64,000 bases of DNA, from NCBI GenBank assembly GCA_023213395.1, contig CM041465.1, positions 61,015,741-61,079,740 of the forward strand. Direction: 5' to 3'. The notes under the pieces are model-generated. The model had not been told where the DNA came from and made no database searches. It saw only the letters and a list, made by a program, of their open reading frames with translations. The DNA is from Cycas panzhihuaensis. Lineage: Eukaryota > Cycadophyta. Below are positions 22,851-34,287 of this stretch, one piece after another. Numbering within the stretch: position 1 is the first letter of the stretch; each line of letters starts with the position of its first letter. The position numbers and the translations under genes are program-made.

Positions 22851-24194
22851 GTTAGGTTTGCCCCTATTGGCGTGGGTGGTTTAGCCGCCATGAGTGATTT
22901 TGATTCGGATAGCGAGGGTTATGGGCCCTCTCCTCGACATGTCACCACGGTTTCATGAGACTTAGGGGAATATCTCGATCGGATATTCCGCTCTTCCTCA
23001 TTCTGATGGCTCAGCCACCGGTCCTAAACCGATCATCTATTTTACCTTCTCGACCTCCCGAGCGGTTTCACGTGGCGCCCAGCCGGCGAGCCACTCGAGG
23101 CACTTCTTCTTCACGCTCTAGATCCTTACCTGACTAGAGCCACTCTTACTGTATGCAACCTTGCCATGCGATCTTGCACTCATCGATCCATAGCAAGTTT
23201 ACTAGTAGGCTGGCCACGTTAGGCCTACTCTTCGTCACCTATCTCCTACCTGCGTGTGACTACCCCTACCTTTATGGGGTCTAGGCACACCTCTTCCTCT
23301 CCTCGTGCTCAAACGAGCCTAAACTACCATTTTAAATTGTTCCCATTCCTCCCAACCACGGGTGGAATGGCAATTTAAGATGGATCCAAACGAGCCTAAA
23401 CTACCATCTTAGATTGTCCCCATTCCTCCTAGCTGCGGGTTGAATGGCAATTTAAGGTGGATTTTTCTTCGCTTCGGTTCCCCATGAACCCGCGTGAGCT
23501 CTTGGGAACCTCTGTCTTCCTATTTTGGGCATTCCCCAAATTAGGAGTATCGTTACTCCTCCTTCCGGGCTTGTCGTTTCCTTTGCACATTCCGCTATGC
23601 TCCCTCGTGGACATGTATGTCGCCCCATCCTCTAACCTCACACCTCTCGATCGCCTCTACTCACGGTGGATGTGTGTGCTCCTGTTAGACATATGGCCAT
23701 ACATGGAAGGAAACACCGTGATACTTCCAATAAGATATCTACAACAAAAAATCTGCATATCTACACATTTGCATTTCTAAAACAAACAAATATTTACAGC
23801 ATATAAACATTTACAACATATAAAAATATCCATTTACGAAAATAAATCATACATGCTACCTCTATCATACATGATACACACCATTTCATGTGGAGGCTTG
23901 TCCGCCACGCTCCAAGTCTCTAGTTCGGTTAGTTAGATGCTTGCTGTTTCTTTGGATGCCTGTTACTTCACGTTACACCTGGGGCATCCGTTCTTCTTTT
24001 GGGCCTAGGTCGATGCCCCTACGTTGTCCTCGTCTCTGTCCCCCTTGTCCACGCGTTCCGCCACGACACTTGCCTACACCCTTGGACCACGTGCTACTCT
24101 TTATTGTTTATATATATATGCATGTGCTACTCACGTTTCTTGGTTGACAGCATTCGCCATCACATTACGCTTATGAGCAGTGAGGCTCACGCGA
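22851..24194 (+). other. Pol-less 3' interior of element C
   Basis: In a full Tat element RT, RNase H and integrase would follow protease. None of their motifs (TTFxTPxG, YxDD, HPQxNG, DGGSxGN) appears in any frame here. Positions 22851-23310 are GC-rich with Ser/Arg-rich frames, 23311-23464 holds two tandem hairpin units, and 23700-23880 is AT-rich. I see no clear polypurine tract before the LTR at 24195, only a short gtgag-g-ctcac palindrome at about 24180-24190. Confidence 0.7.
23311..23464 (+). repeat. Tandem 77-bp hairpin units in element C
   Basis: Two direct copies, 23311-23387 and 23388-23464. Each contains an inverted repeat: 13-base arms at 23327-23339 with 23371-23383, and at 23404-23416 with 23448-23460. 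A nested ccattcc/ggaatgg stem lies inside the first and a shorter one inside the second. Differences between units in the outer arms keep pairing through G-T (G-U) wobbles. Confidence 0.8.
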
Positions 24195-26487
24195 TGTTTC
24201 GGGAATGGACTTGCGACACATCGAGTTTGTGCGGTATATGCCTTTACCGCTTACTTATGATCGTGCGATGGTGGGAATGGTTTGATTGACATGTGTCCAT
24301 ATGCACTGTTTGATTGCTTGTTCATTATGCATGTGCCTAACGGCACCTTTTAGCCTATGACGACTCACGGGCATCCATAAGCGGATCGACACCCCGTATG
24401 GCGACAACCACCCACGACGTCTCCATGGTCTTTCGGGATTCTTTTGCATGCGTGTTACCGCTTATGTTGCAAACCCTTTCTAAGCTGGTTTAACCCTTAG
24501 TTAGGTCTTTTTTGAGCACATGCCCATGACCTAAAACTGCTCTTGACTAATGTATTTTGAGTTTAACTTATGATTTTACCTTAAAGACCTAATTTCTTAC
24601 TTTAATTTTCTTTTTGGGTTTCGGTTCATCTGCAGAATTAACGGAGTGATAAACTTAGCTAAGTTTATCGGCTTAAAATTTAAAAAGAAAGCGATTTTTC
24701 TAACAGTTGGGCGAGGGCCCCAGCTCACTTGCTTCACTCAAGACATAAAACCATTTTTTCATTCATTGGCTTCATTATTCACCTCACTTTTCAACTTTCC
24801 TAGAGCATTTTCTTCACAAAGAGACAAAGAACAAAATGATAAGAGACATCTTTGGGACAGAGGCATCAAGTGGAGATGGCCATTCTTGCCCCTCACGAGC
24901 CCCAATACAAGCATCCCTCCTCTTCACACACATTGAAAGCTTCCAAGAGGATTTTGCACCAAGAAAGATCATTGCAGCCATTTCCATCTCATTTTCTTGC
25001 ATGAGGTTCTACCATCTCTTACTCTTGCAAGAGGCATGCAACATCACCTCATAGGCATCTCTTGGACCGCTCCAAGTGCCAAGGACCTACATGCTCTCAT
25101 TTCTCACCATTAGAGGTATTTGGTGTCATTTCTTAAGTGTTTTTGCTTTTTTTGTATTATTTTACTTGCAACTCTTTGCTTCCTTTTGTATATGTATTCT
25201 CTTGGTTTCCTTAGCCATTTGATGCAAGGAACCATAGTATTTGTGGCCTATTAGAGTGTTACCCAAGGATAGGCTTAGTTTCCCATTTTTCTTCCACTCA
25301 TCCTTCTTCTCCCATCCTTCTCTTTCGCCATTCCTTGGGCAAACCGGCATAAAGGGTTACACGAGGGTTTGAGGGAGATAGGCGGGGTTCCGTCCCCCAT
25401 TGCCGTCCTACTCCCCAAGGGTTCCCTTCCCTTTTTCTCTCCCTTTATCTCCGCTTTTGCTTAAGAAATAGGGCTAGAGAGGCTTTGGAGAATCGGTTGA
25501 GTGCTTACTTTGGCTTATGCTACCCGTTGCTCCATGATCCTTCTTGTTGCATGCTAGCATCATTTCCCTTACATTCTGTGGAGACCTCTCGTGGGTGAGT
25601 TAGCCATCCCGAGGTTATACTCAACCCCATTCGGTGCGTTTGTGGTGTATGACCTTGGCATGCTCATATGACGTTGTTTCTTTTATTGCATGATAGTGCT
25701 TAACTATGTCCTTTTAGCTTAGTTTGCTTTACTTGCAACATATATACATATATCTTTTGTATCTCGTAGCCCTCTTTCGAGAGGAAGGTATTACGCTTAT
25801 TTGCTTGAACAAAGGCGCATAGGGTCGACCCATCACGGCCGACGCTTGTTTGGTACGTTCTCCCTTTTGTTTATGTCGCTTTGAGCTTTATTTTCTATCG
25901 TTTTTAGTTAGTATTTATTTGCTTTCGGGAGGTAAGTGATCCCCATCACGCTGGTGCAAGCGTCGCATCTGAGGAGGACGACGGGAGGAAGCGACACTGC
26001 GTCTCCGGATCCGGTGTATTCTCCGCTCACCTTCCATACTCTTTTTCGTGCTCTTCGTTTCTTTACACTTGCTTTAGTAGTTAAAGAACATAAGAAAAAG
26101 GGAAGAAATAACTATTTATTTTGTACTTGCTTTTACTCTGCATTTGCTTTACTTGTACCTTTCTTTGCTATACCGCGTATTATGGTATTTGAGATCCTTT
26201 GACCGATCCCTCCTTAACCGCTCTTGCATATATCTTACTGCGACACGTTTGGTTGGTTACCGCTTTCTCATTGCCTTGAGAAGTAGCGGCGAAGTTTCCT
26301 TTTCCCCTTCCGGCCATCAGAAGGGTAGGAGGGTCTCGCCTGCGGCTACACGGAAGCAACCGGGCACCTTGCGATCCGTGCAGCGGACGTCCCGCGAGGT
26401 ATGATCCTCGTTCTTTAGCCTATTAGCCCTGTGGTTTTGTGTCCTTCCCGCTAGGCGTTGGATCATCGCCCCGTGGAGAGCGTTTCA
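24195..26487 (+). repeat. 3' LTR of element C
   Basis: 2293 bp, TGTTTC to GTTTCA, shorter than the 5' LTR by the sum of many small gaps. Near its start it lacks the ccggctat block that follows TGTTTC in the 5' copy. Both ends and the flanking duplication are clear. Confidence 0.92.
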
Positions 26488-26492
26488 GTTGT

Positions 26493-27650
26493 TTCCAAAG
26501 GTAAGATAACTAGTGATAGACTCTTTAAGTTAGATATACCCCCTTCAGATAATTATAAAGTAAAGACATCAACCCAGATAGATAGTGATATGTGGCATAA
26601 AAGGTTTAGACACTTAAACTATGGAAGCCTAGCCCTCATGATGGTTGAAGGTCTACCCCAAATTGGAGCTGACAAAGACATATGTGAGGGATACCCCCTA
26701 GGCAAACAACATAGAGAAAGCTTTCTAGATGGAAGCTATAGAGCTAAGAGGCCACTTCAACTCATTTATAGAGATCTTTATGGTCTAATGGATGTCTAAT
26801 CTCTAGTAGGAGCAAAATATTTCCTCACTTTTATTGATGAATATACAAGGAAGACATGGGTATACTTCTTAAAATTTAAATTTTATATTTTAGTGCTTTG
26901 TGGACTTCAAAACCTTCATGAAGAAGTAAAGAAACCACAAAATACTTTTCCTAATATCATATAATAGGGGAGAGTTTATTTCTAATGAATTTAATTCCTA
27001 CTATACCTACCATGACATTAGAAGATAGTATACAAACCCCTACACTCCATAATAGAATGGGGTAGCTAGACATAAGAATCATACCATAGTTAAAATGGCT
27101 ATGTGCATGCTTAAGGATAAGAAATTAGGACATGAGCTTTGGGTAGAAGCTATCCATACTACAGTATATCTCCTAATAGTCACAAATCTAGCATTCACCA
27201 CTTGAGAGCTTTTACTTACATTTCATAATAGAAAAGGATAAAACTTGATGATAAAAGCATAAAGTGTATATTTATTAGATATAGTGACATATCAAAATCC
27301 TATAAGGTATATGATCCAAAGGAAAAAAAGGTTATTATTAGGAAGGATGTTATATTCAAGGAAGATGACTTCTATCAACTAGATTTTGACTAAGATAAAT
27401 GCATGAATATTGCAATTAACTTTGATTCATCTCTAAAGTCCATATATATACCACCTAGACTAGACCTAAGGCTAAGTGATAAAGGAACCTCTACTAAATC
27501 TCAAAGGTTTCCTAAATAGGTCCAAAGAGGCCATGACTTACACAATATATTAGACAACATTCAATCAAGTCAAGATAACTTTGCCCTCATGAGTCAAGTG
27601 ATGGAAGCTAATGAGCCTTATATATTTGAAGAGGGAAATACTCAAGATGA
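26493..27650 (+). pseudogene. Copia B pol resumed: pre-integrase domain and integrase
   Basis: After element C the frame resumes with SKGKITSDRLFKLDI. The pre-integrase block follows: MWHKRFRHLNYGSLALM, then VEGLP and DICEGYPLGKQHR, the His-His-Cys-Cys zinc finger of copia integrase with the second Cys changed to Tyr. The core follows from about 26757: PLQLIYRDLYG, then YFLTFIDEYTRKTWVYF. Near 27040-27100 CAA CAG of the conserved Pro-Gln-Gln-Asn-Gly box reads TAA TAG. The tail of integrase and the variable hinge run to about 27650. Confidence 0.85.
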
Positions 27651-28640
27651 ATGGAGAAATACTAAGAAAGATGAGTATAACTCTATAGTGAAGAATGATA
27701 CAGAGGAACTTGTTGATTTCCTTCTAACAAGATAGTCATTAGAACTAAATGGGTCTATAAGACCAAGTTTATATTTGATGGATCCATTGATAAACATAAG
27801 GTAAGACTTGTTGCTAAGGGATATGTATAAAGAGAAGGCATTTACTATAATGAAACATTTACTTTTACCCCTATTGCTAGAATGGGCACTGTTTGAATGA
27901 TGCTAAGTCTCGTAGCCTAAAAAGGTTGGGATATTTACTAAATAGATGTTAAAAGTAATTTTCTCAATGGCTATATTGAAGAAAAAGTATATGTTCAATA
28001 ACTGAAATGTTTTAAAGTCAAAAGGGAAGAGAATAAAGTATACAAACTCAAAAATACACTTTATGGATTGAAATAATCACCTAGAACATGGTACTATAGA
28101 ATAGATAAGTACTTAGAGATTAAGGATTCAAGAGAACCCAATCAAATCCAAACTTATATATCAAAATTGAGGGAGACTCTATATTGATTATGGGACTCTA
28201 TGTTGATGATTTTATCTACATAGGAGACAACTCCCATCTATTATAAAAGTTCAAGGAGGATATGTGTAAGGAATTTAAAATGATAGACTTGGGGCTAATG
28301 CATTACTTCCTAGGATTGGAAGTATGGTAAGATGATGATGGCGTCTTTATTTTCCAAAGGAAATATACCTTGGATTTACTCTAAAAGTTTAAGATTAATG
28401 ACTACAAAGCTTTGGCCACACTATCAAAAGTTAGAATCAAATTGTCCAAACTTGATAACTTAGCCCTTATTGATCCTACATTGTATAAATAGTTAATTAG
28501 AAGTTTAATTTATTTGATATCAACATGACTAGATGTCATGCATGTAGTTAGTATTATGTCAAGGTTTATATAAGATCCCAAAATTACACATTGAAAAGTA
28601 GCTAAAAGAATTCTAAGATATCTAAAAGTTACTATAGACT
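27651..28640 (+). pseudogene. Reverse transcriptase of copia B
   Basis: [20 protein letters not shown] opens the domain, followed by DVKSNFLNGYIEE, KLKNTLYGLK and the catalytic LYVDDFIYIGD near 28200, which is intact. Then MIDLGLMHYFLGLEVW and the SLIYLIST block. Stops (TAG/TAA/TGA at Gln, Arg and Trp positions) and shifts near 27720 and 28130 break it. Confidence 0.85.
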
Positions 28641-29148
28641 ATGGGCTATATTATAAACCTTTATCAAACTTTAGGTTAATTGGGTATACAAATTTAGATT
28701 AGGTAGATAATGTTAATGATAGAAAATCTATATCTAAATAGTTTGGGTTCATCCTATATAGCCTGGAGTACCCAAAAGTAAAATACCATCTCTTTGTCTA
28801 TAGTTGAAGTAGAATATAAGGCAGCATTGATAGGTGCATATGAAACAATTTGGCTATGTCACTTACTTCATGATCTCCAAATGAAATAGAAAGGTCCTAT
28901 TAAAATATTGTGTGACAATCAAAACACTATTTAAATAATACAATCTAGTATTCTACGAAAGGACTAAACATATCAAGACACAATATCACTTCATACAGGA
29001 ACTTGTTCAAGTAGGAAAAATAGAATTAGTTTATTACAATATAAAAGATCAGATAATAGATATATTTACAAAGGTACTTGAAAAATTTAAGTTTCATAAA
29101 TTTATAGATAAGCTTGGAATTATATGAAATGACCATTATGGAGGAGAA
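28641..29148 (+). pseudogene. RNase H and purine tract of copia B
   Basis: Pieces of copia RNase H: LIGYTNLD, NDRKSI, SIVEVEYKAAL, ETIWLCHLLHDL and ILCDNQNTI, with shifts near 28740 and 28950. The tail has IDIFTKVLEKFKFHKFI, the usual end of copia pol. The polypurine tract ggaggagaa lies at 29140-29148, directly before the LTR. Confidence 0.8.
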
Positions 29149-29439
29149 TGTTAGAAATATTGCTCATTTTACCTTAATCAAACTTTCACAATAATTAATA
29201 ATATTGTGAGACTACTATAGTCGACTATAGTTGTTTGAGCTAATAGGTATGTATTTTTTATTATTTTTAAAATTTTAAAAGTGTTAGTTTAATGGTATGA
29301 TACCTTCTAACATCTCAACTATAAATAAGAGGTTTATGACCTAAAGGTATTTTTTAATACTGTCATTATTTTGGATTTATCTTGATATTTTTTACATGAT
29401 AGCCTTATAATTGCTCTACTCTGTCCCCACGCTCCATCA
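29149..29439 (+). repeat. 3' LTR of copia B
   Basis: 291 bp, TGTTAG to CCATCA. A TATAAATA box lies at 29320-29327. Flanked on the right by the duplication aggct (29440-29444), after which the copia A leader continues. Confidence 0.9.
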
Positions 29440-29444
29440 AGGCT

Positions 29445-29782
29445 AAGGTTTTATACCAAAAATCTTGTCGTTTAGAGATCATGTTAGACTCAAAGGAGGT
29501 GAGTGCCTTGGTTGTTAACTGTGCCCTTAAATAAGGAGTTGTCATTCTTTCCATAAATCTAGTGCATGTGGGTTGACGATGTTAAGGGGGTAGTCAAGCC
29601 TTCTGTAACACCCATGTACCTTCAGGTATATTAAGTCTTTAATCTTCCACTTATGAGTAGGTACACTATCAGATAGGGTTTTCTCAATTACAAGGGGTTA
29701 TTAGGGTTGGAAATACTAAGACATAGATCCTAGATTAACATACCTTTTTAGGTAGAAAGGATATATATTTTAGACATCATGG
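29445..29782 (+). other. Leader of copia A, downstream half (shared module)
   Basis: Continuation of 13470. It aligns with 15450-15840 in copia B and 37115-37450 in copia D: a gtgagtgccttggttgtt phrase near 29500 and ccacttatgagtaggtac near 29648. No coding sequence is seen. Gag starts just after. Confidence 0.75.
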
Positions 29783-30760
29783 TATTTTAGATGTTTGTAG
29801 CTAATATAATTAAACTTTCTAGAAGTGATAATTTCTTAGCTTAGAAGAAACAAATCAAGAACATATTGATAATAAAAAAACTTTGGCCTTATGTTTTTAG
29901 AAAATATCTTATATAAGTTACCACTTAAGATCTTAATAATCCTCAAAATCTCATGTCTCCTAATCTAGATGTTGTAGAAGCCTTTAAAGAGTTTGATGAA
30001 GTTTCCTTTTCCTTTTTACACTTGTCCTATGAAGATAATGTTGATTAGAATATTGAATAAGCCCTTACCTCTATTGATACTTGGAATACTATTTGTGCAT
30101 TCTATGAGAGAAAAGACAATGTTAGGGTAGTGATGATTAAGGCCTAACTCTACCCTACCCCATTTGCAATATCTATTGTAGCTTATTTATCCTAGATCAA
30201 AGTGATTAAGAATCAATTAATAGTGTTGGGTTAGCCATCAAATGATAGTGGCATTATATCCTACACAGTCAATGTTTTGTCACCTAGATATAATTATCTC
30301 ATATCTAATCTATCACATACATATTGACTTACCACTCTTGACTTCAACACATTTAAGAGTCTACTACTCTAAGAAGAATGTATTCTAAACCAATCATAGA
30401 ATTCATGTGCTTCTCTTTCATACTAGCATCTGCAACCTGTCATAGAGAAAGATAATATCATCTATAATTGACCCATTAATTTGGTTCAATAAATTTAAAC
30501 CAGTATCCATACTAATAATGTCAGCCTCGACCACCATAAAATCATCACTATTATAGTAAACTTGGACATATTGCACTTGATTATAGGGAAAAAAGAGTTA
30601 ACCTTCAACAATAATAATTCTAGAACCACCCTACCATGTGGGATAATCATAATCATGGATGTGGTAATTATCAAGGACCAAGGAGACAAAATTAAAATGC
30701 TCTTTAGGTGTCTCTTGGCATATGACTGGTTCAGAAGAACTTCTTATTGATATAAGACCA
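29783..30760 (+). pseudogene. Gag of copia A
   Basis: The frame reads NIIKLSRSDNFLA then TAG where Trp is usual, then KKQIKNILI. After a poorly conserved stretch come SIDTWNTICAFYERKDNVR and NYLISNLSH. The pattern matches copia D gag (NTIKLNGINNFIPW, LYALYERKDKYRSLTLKAY), so A and D are related. A dozen or more stops are present. The Asn-rich frames at 30495-30750 are the decayed C-terminal part. No knuckle can be made out. Confidence 0.75.
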
Positions 30761-32119
30761 ATTCTAGATCAATCAATTACTTTTGAAGATGATGTTATTT
30801 TAGAGGTCGCCACAATTGGTAATGTTCCTATTTGATTGAAGAATTCAAGTACTTTGCATTATCTCAATAATTTTTTTTATGTACTTGGCATGACATGTAA
30901 CCTATTATTTATTAGCCAAATAAATAAGCAAAACTTTAATATTTTGTTTAGTCATTTTTAAAAATACCTAATTATATATCTAAATGGTAACCTAATTGCT
31001 TTAAGATATGAAGATTAGGGACTATACAAGCTTAATGCAATAACTAGACCTTTAATCTAGTTATATGAATTTGATTCTTGTGATAATTTAGCTTCCACTT
31101 TTGATACTTCTACTTCAACTTTATATTTGAATAAGCAATTTGCTTTAAAAGCATTTATTTCTCAAAGACTCCTAAAAGACTAATTATGGCATCAATGCCT
31201 AGGTCATTTGAATATGAACAACCTTCATCTACTTTATAAACTAAATATGATACATGGTATATTGAATATAAAGCAGATTAAATATATTTGTGAGGCCTAT
31301 GTTATGGGCAAACATGATCAAGCTCCATTTAGGTCAAATGGAAGAGCATGGTATACCAAGGAACCTTTAGGTTTGGTATATTCAGATATCTATGGGCCCA
31401 TGTCATAAGCATCCTTTGGAGGTTTCTAATATTTTATTACATTCATTGATGAGTATTCCCAAAAAATATAGGTCTATTTTCTAAAGCAAAATTAGAAGCC
31501 TCTAATAAATTCAAAGAATTCAAGGATGGCACTAAGCTAGAATCTAGAAATCCAATCAAAATCCTTCATTGTGATAATGAAGGTAAATATATATCAAATG
31601 AATTTTCCTAATTTTGTAAAGATAATAGCATTATCTTGGTTAGCAAAGGCAAAGCCATGCTTGTTGTTAAGAATTTAGAATTTCATTTATAGACTAAAGC
31701 CCTTCATATAACTACTTATCTCACAAACAAAAGTTCAACTAAGATAGTACTAATATTACTCCTAAAGATGCCTAGTCAAGTCAAAAGCCCATGGTCTCAC
31801 ATTTGTACACTTTGGGTTGTATAACATACATACTCATACCAAAAGAATAAAGGAAAACGCTAGATGAGGAAAGTAGGAAATGTATCTTTATTAGTTATCA
31901 ACCTAGTTATAAAGCATACAAATTATATATTCACGCCACTAAGAAAATGTATACATCTTAGGATGCCATTTTTTTAGAAGAGAATTAGGATTTAAATGCC
32001 ACACAAATCTCATCCTTTTATGATCAGTTTGATAGAGCACTCACTTCTCCTCCTGCTTCTCAAAGTGTTCTTATAAAACAAATGACTCTTATATCAACAT
32101 ACACTACTAATACATCATC
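30761..32119 (+). pseudogene. Protease tail, pre-integrase and integrase of copia A
   Basis: STLHYLNNFFYVLGMTCNLL near 30845 is the end of the copia protease (NVLYVPGLKFNLLS type). Next, near 31190, WHQCLGHLNMNNLH and a YICEAYVMGKHDQAPF block make the zinc-finger region, with one Cys changed to Tyr. PLGLVYSDIYGPMS and YFITFIDEYSQKI begin the integrase core at about 31360. The core then decays and much of its second half is missing. The variable Ser/Thr-rich hinge begins at about 32030 and is cut by element G at 32124. Confidence 0.8.
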
Positions 32120-32124
32120 TACAT

Positions 32125-32427
32125 GTTGAGGGAATGGATCTAGGGATCTAGTGCACTAACACTACACAATGGCAAATAGTGGAGGCAAGAGCTCAAAGAG
32201 GAGAAGTGTAGAATATGATCACTCTCCATGTAATTATATAATGAGGATGCTCATTAGGGTTTGGAATTTGAGTTTTCCTCCCAATGACATTCAAATGAGA
32301 TTACATGAAATTACAATGAAATGAACTTTATGTCATTTCACTTAAGTGACTTCACCTTATCCTAAAGTTATAAACATAAAAGTGACTTTATCTAATTCTA
32401 ACTTCATGAAATGACCATGTGAGGTCA
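32125..32427 (-). repeat. 3' LTR of element G (left copy)
   Basis: About 303 bp, TGTTGAGGG to gaggtca, followed by a pyrimidine run. It is longer than the other copy by several short blocks, such as about 26 bases after caca(a)tggca and nine bases before cttcacctt. Confidence 0.8.
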
Positions 32428-33660
32428 TTTTCCTTTATCCTATTCTAATCTACAACCTACAAGACACTTTAATAAAACCACGGACTTGACTATGCCAGTT
32501 CGGTTTTTCATAGTTCGATTTTTGAAACAAATGACTGACTGCTCTGTAGGCGATGTTTTCGGTGTATTGTCTTGTGCTCATCACACAAACCAAGTTCTTT
32601 GATCGTCTTTAGGTACCATGGGCAACATCTCGCCTTTTGTTGGTAATATAAAAGGCGGCTACTACAAGTTGCAGGAGTAGAGTGTTACATCGCCTCGGTG
32701 TCTTCATATCGGAAAGTATACTTTGCGGCATTTTCTAATCAGAACTTGATTCAACTTGAACAATAGCCTTGAGGCTTGCTGCCATATAATATATTTTTTT
32801 TTCTCTACACACTTACGCTCATCTGCTATATCTCAAAGCCTTGTTGTGTGTGTCATGAATTTCTTCTTCGAATCTCCATTGTACAGGCCATTTGGTAGTT
32901 TGTGCGAAGACGTATGTAGATGCCTTCCCTTTGGTGAATCCTTTTTGCACCTTGCCCCTCTGTTTTTGTGGTGCCAAAGTGCCATCGATACATATTTTTG
33001 AAACACCCATTGTTTTGGAGACTACCTTCCTTCAAGGCGGATCAATGAGCTCCCATGTCTAGTTCTTGATCAAGGATTGGTATATTTTGATGATCAAAAA
33101 ATCAAGTGAGATCTGGGAGGTTGATGACATTGTGTGTTGGAGCGGCCCGGCCGGCTGTGAAAGGTGAGGTGGTTTCTTCTGCAACTCCTTTTTTTTTTTT
33201 GATGCTCGGCGTGGTGATTCTGGCTATTCTCCCAACTGTTTTGATATATTCCTTCTTCTCTGGTGAGAGCCTTGAATACCTTGAATCTGTGAATGCTTCA
33301 TCTTCCACGACCGGATGGGGCAACAACTTGGGTATGGGGAAGAAGACAATGTGGTTCGGTCAATCTAAAAATCAAAATCAAAGAAAGTCTCTGTGACAAG
33401 AGTCATGTCTTTGGGTAGCTCTGTGTCCACCTTCTTTGTTTGGTGTAGTATACTTCCTCGTCCATGTCTTCCAAAGGCTGCATTAGGAGTTGAATGTCTT
33501 GTCATGTTCGATAAACTTCGGATGTGTAACCTCTAACTTGTATCCAAAGTAGGTGAGGTGTCGTGATGGGGGGGCTCTAGTATACGTAACAAACCCTCCA
33601 ACTCTTGTAAAGTGAGGGGTGAGGTGTCGATGGGGCTTCTAGTATCGTGGTTAATGGCCT
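32428..33660 (-). pseudogene. Unrecognised coding remnant inside element G
   Basis: This part is GC-richer than the rest of the element and gives minus-strand frames with protein-like composition: a Lys/Arg-rich frame at 33102-33326 (SPEKKEYIKTVGRIARITT, then a Lys run), one at 32819-33010 with KICIDGTLAPQKQRGK, and upstream frames near 33400-33560 with VTHPKFIEHDKTFNS. I do not recognise them as gag, protease or any transposase I know. They may be a decayed gag or a captured host fragment. The T-run at 33189 (Lys run) makes frames unsure. Confidence 0.4.
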
Positions 33661-34287
33661 ATATACTCTCAGAAGAAATGCGTGGATGGCCAAAAATCAT
33701 GATATATTTCCGGAATCGGAGATGATTTTTACAAAGATTTAAGTACCTTGTTCTTTTTACAAAATGGCCAAAATAGGCCTCTAAAAGCCCAAAGGCTATA
33801 AATGTCTTTAAAACAAAACTAAAATATATGGCACAAATTTCAAAAATTTTGAAAAAATTAAAAATTTTTCTTTGGCCTTCACCGCACTTTCAAATATCCA
33901 AAATTTTGAAAAATCTTGTCAAAAAAACCTAAAATTGTCATAACTTTATGTGAGACTTGTCCCAAATGATACGAGGAGATCAAAAACATGTATTGATTTT
34001 TAAATTTGGAAAATTTAAACTCAAAAGTGCTTAGGATGGTGAAATTTTTGATTTTATACTATTTCTTCAAAATGGCCAAATAGACCAAAATGCGGTTGAG
34101 GCTAAAAAGATGGCAAATAGGTTGCTTTCTCCTTCTTCTTATTTGCGAAATAAGATAGTACAACAACATATAATTTTGTACTAAAATACGCTATAAAAGA
34201 GCTTTAAAAATGGATTTTTAAAAAAATCCTCAACTCTTCACTTCACATGAATGGTGAAGGAGAATATAGCTTGCAATCTCTACCACT
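33661..34287 (-). other. AT-rich 5' interior of element G
   Basis: Noncoding, with repeated short words aaaattttga and atggccaaa on the plus strand at 33690-34110. It ends in the primer-site-like sequence at about 34272-34286. No gene is seen. Confidence 0.5.

Larger units (their letters stand above)
17292..26487 (+). mobile_element. Element C: non-autonomous Tat-like LTR retrotransposon
   Basis: Two LTRs (17292-19733 and 24195-26487) begin TGTTTC and end GTTTCA, and are bounded by the 5-bp duplication gttgt (17287-17291 and 26488-26492). Host codons of copia B join across it without a shift. The left LTR is followed at once by TGGCGACC, a Tat-type primer site. The 4.46-kb interior carries gag and a retropepsin in several plus-strand frames, but I find no RT, RNase H or integrase motif. 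It is visibly richer in G+C than its surroundings and its two LTRs show few substitutions, so it is the youngest or one of the youngest insertions here. The lack of pol suggests it relied on a related Tat element. Confidence 0.9.
13471..29439 (+). mobile_element. Copia element B, inserted in the leader of A and split by C
   Basis: LTRs at 13471-13723 and 29149-29439 are flanked by the 5-bp duplication aggct (13466-13470 and 29440-29444). The leader sequence of copia A reads on across it. Between the LTRs, after removal of element C (17292-26487), the order is primer site, long leader, gag, zinc knuckle, protease, integrase, RT, RNase H and purine tract, all on the plus strand. Stops at former Gln and Trp codons are frequent, so it is inactive, though its RT YVDD box is kept. 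Confidence 0.9.
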
